A stretch of 64,000 nt of DNA from Copromyces sp. CBS 386.78 (taxonomy: Eukaryota; Ascomycota; Sordariomycetes; Sordariales; Sordariaceae). The translations under genes and the position numbers were made by a program. Below, one piece after another: positions 57,725 through 64,000 of the stretch (its first letter is position 1; every line of letters starts with the position of its first letter). A model generated the notes under the pieces. It saw only the letters and a program-made list of their open reading frames with translations, made no database searches and was not told the origin of the DNA. The DNA is taken from positions 1 through 64,000 of the forward strand of contig MU839215.1 in assembly GCA_030685235.1 (NCBI GenBank). The letters are read 5' to 3'.

Positions 57725-58541
57725 GAGAAAGTCTATTCGCACGGTCACGATTGTCTATTTGAACGGTAATCTACTTTTTCCCTCACACATATCCCTAACC
57801 CTGTCATCCCCTCCCCGCTAGTACTAGTTTCGCTCGTACTACGACCGCCAAGCTCCTAGATTATAGCCTATTATACCCCCTACATAGCATACGTATCGCT
57901 AACAGCTGTAATAATTACTAATAGCCGTAATAATTATTAATAGCCGTAATAATCGCTAATAGCTAATCGTTGATAGGCGTAATAATCGCTGACAGCTGTA
58001 ATAACCGTGATAATCGCTAATAGCCGTAATAGCCGTAACAATCGCTAATAGCTGTAATAATCGCTAATAGGCGTAACAATCGCTAATAGCTGTAATAGCC
58101 GTAATAATTGCTAATAGCTATAATAATCGCTAATAGGCGTAATAATCGCTAATAGCCGTAATAGCCGTAATAATCGCTAATAACTATAATAATCGCTAAT
58201 AGGCATAATAATCGCTAATAGGCGTAACAATCGCTGACAGCCGTAACAATCACTAACAGCCATGACAATCGCTGATAGCCAATCGCTAATAGGCGTAATA
58301 GTCGTTGATAATTGTTAGCAATTGACCGTAATTGAGTACGATTAAATACTCTATAAAGTACAATTTAGGTACTGTAGTCTAATGTCACGCATGAAAGAAT
58401 GGTAATGCCTAAATTTCTGGGCGAAATTTTCGAAAGAATACATGTGACATCTATGGCCGCGCGAGGGTTAGGGATATATGTGAGGGAAAAAGTGGATTAC
58501 CGTTCAAATAGATAATCGTGACCGTGCGAATAGACTTTCTC
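57725..58541. mobile_element. Small inverted-repeat element E4, expanded and inverted copy of E3
   Basis: The element is 817 bp, flanked by TAAATTAA at 57717-57724 and 58542-58549. Ends are as in E3 (GAGAAAGTCTATTCGCACGG). The interior is E3 in the opposite orientation: the gcgcggcca/acatgtgacat segment is at the left in E3 and at the right in E4. The 19-bp array (57895-58330) is longer and more RIP'd (gctaatagccgtaataatc). It interrupts the gag frame of D, which resumes after it. Confidence 0.9.
57895..58330. repeat. Expanded minisatellite inside E4
   Basis: About 430 bp of 14- to 19-bp units, complementary to those in E3, with CA changed to TA in most units. The longer array accounts for most of the 217-bp size difference between E4 and E3. 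Confidence 0.85.
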
Positions 58542-59299
58542 TAAATTAATTAATTTTATAAATTTATATAATTTTAACGATTCGATAAAGGTTTATTACC
58601 TTTATAATAAAATTAATAAACGTTTTTATAACGTATTAGCGTATTGTAACCTTTTTAATACCGACGATTTTAGGAAGTAGTTAGATATTTGTCGTATTGT
58701 AGCCGGCAATTTTAAGGACGCTAATTATTATTATAAGATGAATATTTGTATTTTGGACATTAGCGGTTCGAATAATAATAATAATAATATTACTTTTAGA
58801 GGCGGCGGAGACTTTAATTCCTGTAATGCTAACGAAGTTTTTATTAGTTAGGGAGGAAATAAAATGGATTTCGACGCCGTCGATTTTATAGTTTTTATTT
58901 ATAAAAATATTTTCGATTAATATTTTCGTAATAGTTTCTACCGTTATTATAGCAAATCCGGCTATATTGTTCGCGATTATACTATATTAGTTAATTATAA
59001 TTTTTAGGGCCCCTAGTACTTTCCTAGTAAGAAAATAAAGAAAAATAAAGGTTGTAATAAAGGTTGTAATTAAAAATAAATCTATGTTACTAGTACTATT
59101 CTAATTACTTTGGTTGCCCTAGCCGCCCCTACTAAGCCCGCCGCTAGTGGCGAATATTATAATAATTAGGAAAACGCTTAGCCTTTGTATATAGTTGCGT
59201 ATAGAGGTTTGGCCGGGTTATATTTAAGAGATAAGTTTTAGGTTCTATAGAATTAGAGGTTTTGGAGGAAATTAAAATTTAATTATTAAATAATTTTAC

Positions 59300-62200
59300 T
59301 TCCTTAAATTTAATATTTTTATCTTTTTATATTGTAATCTATTCGTATAAAGACTATTATATTACCTTTATTAATAGCGGTTGTTCCGCTTTTGTACTCA
59401 TTAATCGCTCCTTTATTATTAAGAATAACTTTCTCTATTTCCAATTATTAAAGGCGAAGAAGCTTATTTTTATTAACGGAATAATTAAGGGTATTATTTT
59501 TAAAGGAATAATAGTTAAATTTTGGATTGGCTATTATAAGGAGATTATTACTTTTTTAGTTTATAATATTTCTAGGAAATACCTAATTATTTTAGGCTTT
59601 TTATAAATATAATACTATCGGTTAAAAATCGATTACGAGTAATATAATATATATTTTAGTTATGCTACTTATTAAAGCCGTTATTTATTAGCGGATTTCT
59701 TTAAATATTAGATAGCGGTATTTAGAACTTTTATTAATTAGGTTTCGGTAATTTTCATTTATTAAACCCTTCTTCCGCCAATTAAAAAGGAGGAGACCGA
59801 ATCTCCTTTTTTAATTATTAAGAAGGAGGAATTTCGCTTTTTAATTATTAAGAAAGAGAAAATTAAGAAAATTGTAGCGGAATCTGCTCTAGAGCCTTTA
59901 TCCGTTTTTAAATTCCTATATACTATTATTAAATTTATTCTGAAAATTAATCCTAAAATTAGTTACCGTATAGTCCCTATTCCTATTAAAGCGCTAGTAG
60001 CTTGGAGGGTTAAATTTAAAATTGCTATTATTAATATTATTATTCTCTTTATTAAAATTAAAAGCCCTATATTTTATAAATTTTACGTCCGTATAAATAG
60101 TTGCTATATTTTAATTAGTATATATCGTTTTTAGTTTTAATACCGTTGTTTTTATAATTCTAATTATAAATTTAATTCTAATAATATTAAAATATTTAAC
60201 GTAGCTACGTGCAATTTTATTTATGAGAAATAATAATTATAACTATACCTTACGAATTACGCCGAAATTAAGAAGCTAGCGGCTATAACGGATTTTTAGG
60301 ATTTAAATTTAATTGAGGAAATAGTTAATAGTATTATAAAAGGCGATAAAAGGAAGTATAAGGAAAGTTTACCCTTCGTATTCTATATTTTTATTAATAA
60401 AATAATTAGTATTTATATTTTAAAAAATACCCGCGAAGCTATAATTTTAATTAAAGCGATTAATTTTACTGGAAATTTCGAGACCGATACGCTGATATAC
60501 GAAAAAATTATTTAATAGATATATTTAGCTAAAGTCGACGAAGAAGATATAAAGAAGTTTTTCGATAAGGTAGACTAATTATTAAAAATTAAGGAAAAGA
60601 TTATTAAGATTTTAAACCGTTTTAAAGGATAGAAGTATATTAGCGAAGTCGTTGCTTTTTTACATTCGCTAACGGAGGAGATCCTTCCTTATCGCTCGTA
60701 CAATTATAAAATCGAATTATAATTAAAAGAATAACTTCTTAACGTACGGCTACGCTATATATTATTTATAAAAATAATTATTATTAAAAAATGAATTAAT
60801 AATAATTTAAAGAAGAAATTTATTTAATTATTATAATTTGTAGCTATTTCCCCCTTTTTACTAATTAAGAAACCTAGAGGCGGAGTCTATATTTATATAA
60901 ATTATTATAGTATTAATAATATTATAATAAAGATATATTATCCGCTGCCGCTAATCAAAATTTTTTTTAATATTATTTATAAAATCAAGATCTTTACGAA
61001 ATTTGAATATTATCGCTACGTTTAATAGGATCTATATTAAGGAGGGGTATAAATAATTTATTACCTTTATTACCCGCTTTAATTTCTACGAATTTATTAT
61101 ATATCCTTTTAATTTATAAGGCGCGTTGGGAACCTTTTAAAACTATATTAATAAAATTTTATATAATATTTTTAACGTTTATACTATTATTTATTTCGAC
61201 AATATTTTAATTTATTCTAATAATAAAGAAGAATATAAAGAATATATTAAGGAAGTTTTATAGAGGATAATTAAAGTAAGGCTCTAAATCGATATTAATA
61301 AATACGAATTCTATATGTAGCGAATTAAGTATTTAAATTTTATTATTACCCTAAGCGGTCTTAAAATAGATTTAGAGAAGGTCTTTATAATTACGATATA
61401 GGAAGTTCCGGATTTTAAGAGGTCGTTTTAGCGCTTCTTAGGATTCGCCAATTTCTACCGTCGTTTTATTAAGCATTTTTCTATTATCGCCGGCCTACTA
61501 TACGAATTAATTAAGAAAACGGTAGAATAGGAATAGGATAAATAGTATTAAAAATCTTTCGAAATATTTAAAAAGGTTTTTAATAGCGGACCCGTTCTTC
61601 GTATTTACAATTAATTTAAATAGACTATTATAAAAACAGACGCTTCTAATTGGGTTTATAGCGGTACATTATTATAATACAATAATAACAGTATTTTTTA
61701 CCCTATCGCTTACTTTAACTAACGGTATTCTTTAATCGAATATAATTATAATATTTATAATAAAGAATTATTTATTATTATTAAAATATTAGAGGAGTAG
61801 CGCCCCGAATTAAAAGGAATATAATAATTATTTGAAGTCCTTACGGATTATAAGAATTTAAAGTCCTTTATTATTAATAAGTAGTTTACCCCTTAATATA
61901 TATAGTAGTCCTAATTTCTCTCTCAATTTAATTTTATAATTAAATATAGGCTAAGTTCGTTGTAAGTACGTTTAAACGCCTTAAATAAAAAATTAGAAGA
62001 TTTGCTTAAAAACGAAGCCGACGAACGGCTATTAATTAAGAATAAAATTTTATTCCATTATAATATTTTTATTAATAGATTTTTCGTTCTAAAGAATAGA
62101 GAGGAAATTATTAACGTCGGGACTAAATATATTTATAATTTAAAGGTAATAAATAATAAATTTATTAATAATTTAATTACGGAGAATTATAAAAAATTAA

Positions 62201-63450
62201 TATTTTTATAAAATTTATTCGCTTACTTATCGGACCCTAACCGCCGTATATAATTTAAAGAGGTAAAAGATTAATTAAAAAAGGTATTCTTCGCTAAATA
62301 TAGGGTAATATAGGGATAAGCCTACTTTCGAAGCGCCGTTATCGTCGACCCTAATAATACCGAACTTTAATTCTAATTCCTCTACTATATATATAATTTA
62401 CTATTTACTAATTACTTAAATTATAAAAAAACTTATTTATTACTTTCCTAATCTTTCTTCTAACAAGGGATATTTAATATTATTAGGGCCTATTATAAGG
62501 TTTATCTATTATATACTAAATTTAAACTATTATGATATTCCCTGTACGGGTTTTTAAAGCTACTAGCGGTACTTTTTATATTATAGAAGGACATTTTTAT
62601 AAATTATATTACCTTTTTAATTCCCTACGTACGCCGGGGTTAAAAATTCAAATACATAGCCGTCGTCGTTAATTATTTAACGAAAATATAATATTTTATT
62701 CCTATTATCGGCCTTATAACTAAGGAATTAGTAATAGCCTATTAGATTCTATTACATTAAATTGCGGTTCTTAATTAGTTTTATAATTCTAAAGAATATT
62801 ATCCTCCCGCTTAAAAATAATTTTTAAACTCTCCTTCGTATTCTACCTAATTATTAACGGTTAAATAGAATATATCAATATAAAAATAGAGAAATATTTT
62901 CGTTTCTATATTAATTAGGCGTAGGATAATTAGGTAAATTGGCTCCTAATTACAGAATTTACTAATAATAATTTAGTTTCTAAAATAACGGGAATATCCT
63001 TTTTCTTTACTAATTACAATTTCTACCCTTATATAGGTATTAAACTAGCGAAATTGTACCCGTTAAATCTATTAATTTAGTAATAAACAAAGTATTTTAA
63101 AGCTAACGAAGTAGCTAACTATTTTAAAAAAGTATTAGAATTCGTTACGGACTAAGTAAAATAAATTTAATAATAATACGAAATTAACGTTAATATTCGA
63201 TAAACGGATATCCCGAAATATAGAGCGGGAAATAAAATCTTATTTAATAGGGAGAATTTCAATACCGGCCGCCCATACGTAAAATTTACCCCCCTTTTTA
63301 AAAGTCCGTTCGAAATTATTAAAACGGATAATTATAAAATTATATTTAAATTCCTTATTAATACAAAATATAATTTAACCTTTTACGTTAATAAAGTTAA
63401 ATTATAAGCCGAAGTAAATATTTTAGGATAATTAGAAGTATAAGAAAGGG
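59300..63450 (+). pseudogene. pol relic of Gypsy D
   Basis: RT is clear: FNRIYIKEGYK at about 61020, YINKILYNIFNVYTIIYFDN with the catalytic box at 61192-61203, LIYSNNKEEYKEYIKEVL, then [16 protein letters not shown] near 61440. RNase H and integrase follow. The ORF 62002-62211 (69 codons) is a chance open piece of this frame. The C-terminal part reaches about 63560. Confidence 0.8.
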
Positions 63451-63900
63451 ACGTTCGTATAAATTACAGCTATAATATAAAGAGGATTAATAACGAAGAG
63501 GATTTAGTAGAATAGGATTTCGTTAAAATCGACGGCTGTTATAAAGTAATTAACGGTCGTTAAGAATATTTCATTATTTAAATATTATTTTGTTAGCCTT
63601 TATAATAGCCGCGTATTAATATAACTATATCCTCCAATACGATATAATAATTTTACGAAGTATATTCGGAGGCTCTAATACTTTTAAATTAGTTAGCGGC
63701 GGAACGGAAGTAGAAGAGGACGTTAGAAGAGATAGAAAAGCCGGTTATAGAAGCGGAGGCTCTACGAATAAAGTACGAAAGGAAATCGTTACAATTAACG
63801 GCTATAAAAATTTTTTACAGTTGGATTGAACGTTTAATAAGGTTATTTATTATTTTATATAATTTTAGTTAATTATATAGTTTTTTTTAATCCGAAGAAG

Positions 63901-64000
63901 TATTATAGGGTTAGCCTATATTATATATACTAGTAATAGTAGTTCTCTAAGACTATTATTACTATTTCGGTTAATTGGCTGCGGCCTCCCGCTATAGACC
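63901..64000 (+). repeat. Start of the 3' LTR of Gypsy D
   Basis: The first 100 bp of the LTR are visible, aligned base for base with 55652 onward but carrying RIP transitions (tattatag for tgttacag, ttatatatac for ttgcatatgc). A short purine tract (cgaagaag) precedes it. Confidence 0.85.

Larger units (their letters stand above)
56690..59250 (+). pseudogene. gag relic of Gypsy D, interrupted by E4
   Basis: The + frame reads EEGLFILYEYFEIAF near 57040, NIWRWKTGIKFIKYF-like sequence near 57570, and up to EFEFK before E4. After E4 it resumes with DSIKVYYLYNKINKRFYN and NTDDFRK. The knuckle at 58939-58980 reads Y-R-Y-Y-S-K-S-G-Y-I-V-R-D-Y, C-x2-C-x4-H-x4-C with all ligands changed to Tyr. The opposite-strand ORF at 57058-57408 is a shadow of this frame. 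Confidence 0.7.
55652..64000 (+). mobile_element. Ty3/Gypsy LTR retrotransposon D, right end outside window
   Basis: The 5' LTR starts at 55652 (tgttacagggttagcc) and ends near 55888. The 3' LTR starts at 63901 (tattatagggttagcc) and runs off the window. Between them, on the + strand, lie gag with a zinc knuckle at 58939-58980, an aspartic-protease-like stretch near 59370-59620, RT with Y-F-D-N at 61192-61203, and RNase H and integrase to about 63400. Two related inverted-repeat elements (E3, E4) are inserted in its gag part. All frames are broken by RIP. Confidence 0.88.

Noticed and set aside
56261..58330. CRISPR-like array
   Set aside because: Units are contiguous without spacers, inside inverted-repeat transposons in a eukaryotic genome.
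62002..62211. 69-codon + ORF as a separate gene
   Set aside because: It is in frame with the pol relic of Gypsy D, a stretch where RIP happened not to create stops.

Overview
The window is a piece of a filamentous ascomycete genome (Pezizomycotina, probably Sordariomycetes). The evidence is short GT-AG introns of about 60 bp, an intron-containing nuclear tRNA-Glu, a fungal small-subunit catalase, and very heavy RIP (repeat-induced point mutation). In the RIP blocks CpA and TpG are nearly absent and TpA is abundant while CpG survives. Reading frames are littered with TAA/TAG where CAA/CAG is expected, and Cys, His and Asp codons have become Tyr and Asn.

Layout. (1) 1-22110 is an AT-rich graveyard of nested transposons. 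It holds a Copia-like gag relic, a + strand Ty3/Gypsy element (C) interrupted by a complete minus-strand Gypsy element (A, 3197-11028), a truncated second copy of the A family (B, 14727-20705) carrying a small inverted-repeat element, and a hAT transposase relic. (2) About 22140-41540 is a gene-bearing island of ordinary composition, interrupted by a complete Copia element (F, 23158-29052). It carries a small hypothetical gene, a two-exon coiled-coil protein gene, a short doubtful ORF, tRNA-Glu(CTC), an intronless catalase gene and a 665-residue hypothetical protein gene. (3) 41540-64000 is a second graveyard. It holds a truncated Copia relic, an orphan LTR, a complete + strand Gypsy element (G, 43760-51697), a small LTR element without recognisable pol (H, 53178-54998), the start of another + strand Gypsy element (D, from 55652), three more small inverted-repeat elements, and one long unrecognised minus-strand coding relic cut into four pieces by H, one small element and G.

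Element borders rest on several sequence checks: equal-length LTR pairs (357/357, 235/235, 192/192, 224/224), 5-bp target duplications (TTAAT, ATATA, ATTTT, CCCAA), polypurine tracts, and frames that close when an insertion is removed. The most interesting items are a superfamily of four small elements with 8-bp target duplications and an identical terminal design, the split coding relic, an antisense coding relic inside Gypsy G, and a repeated pattern in which RIP has spared the outer edges of LTRs but hit their inner edges. No CRISPR array, rRNA, telomere repeat or biosynthetic cluster was seen.
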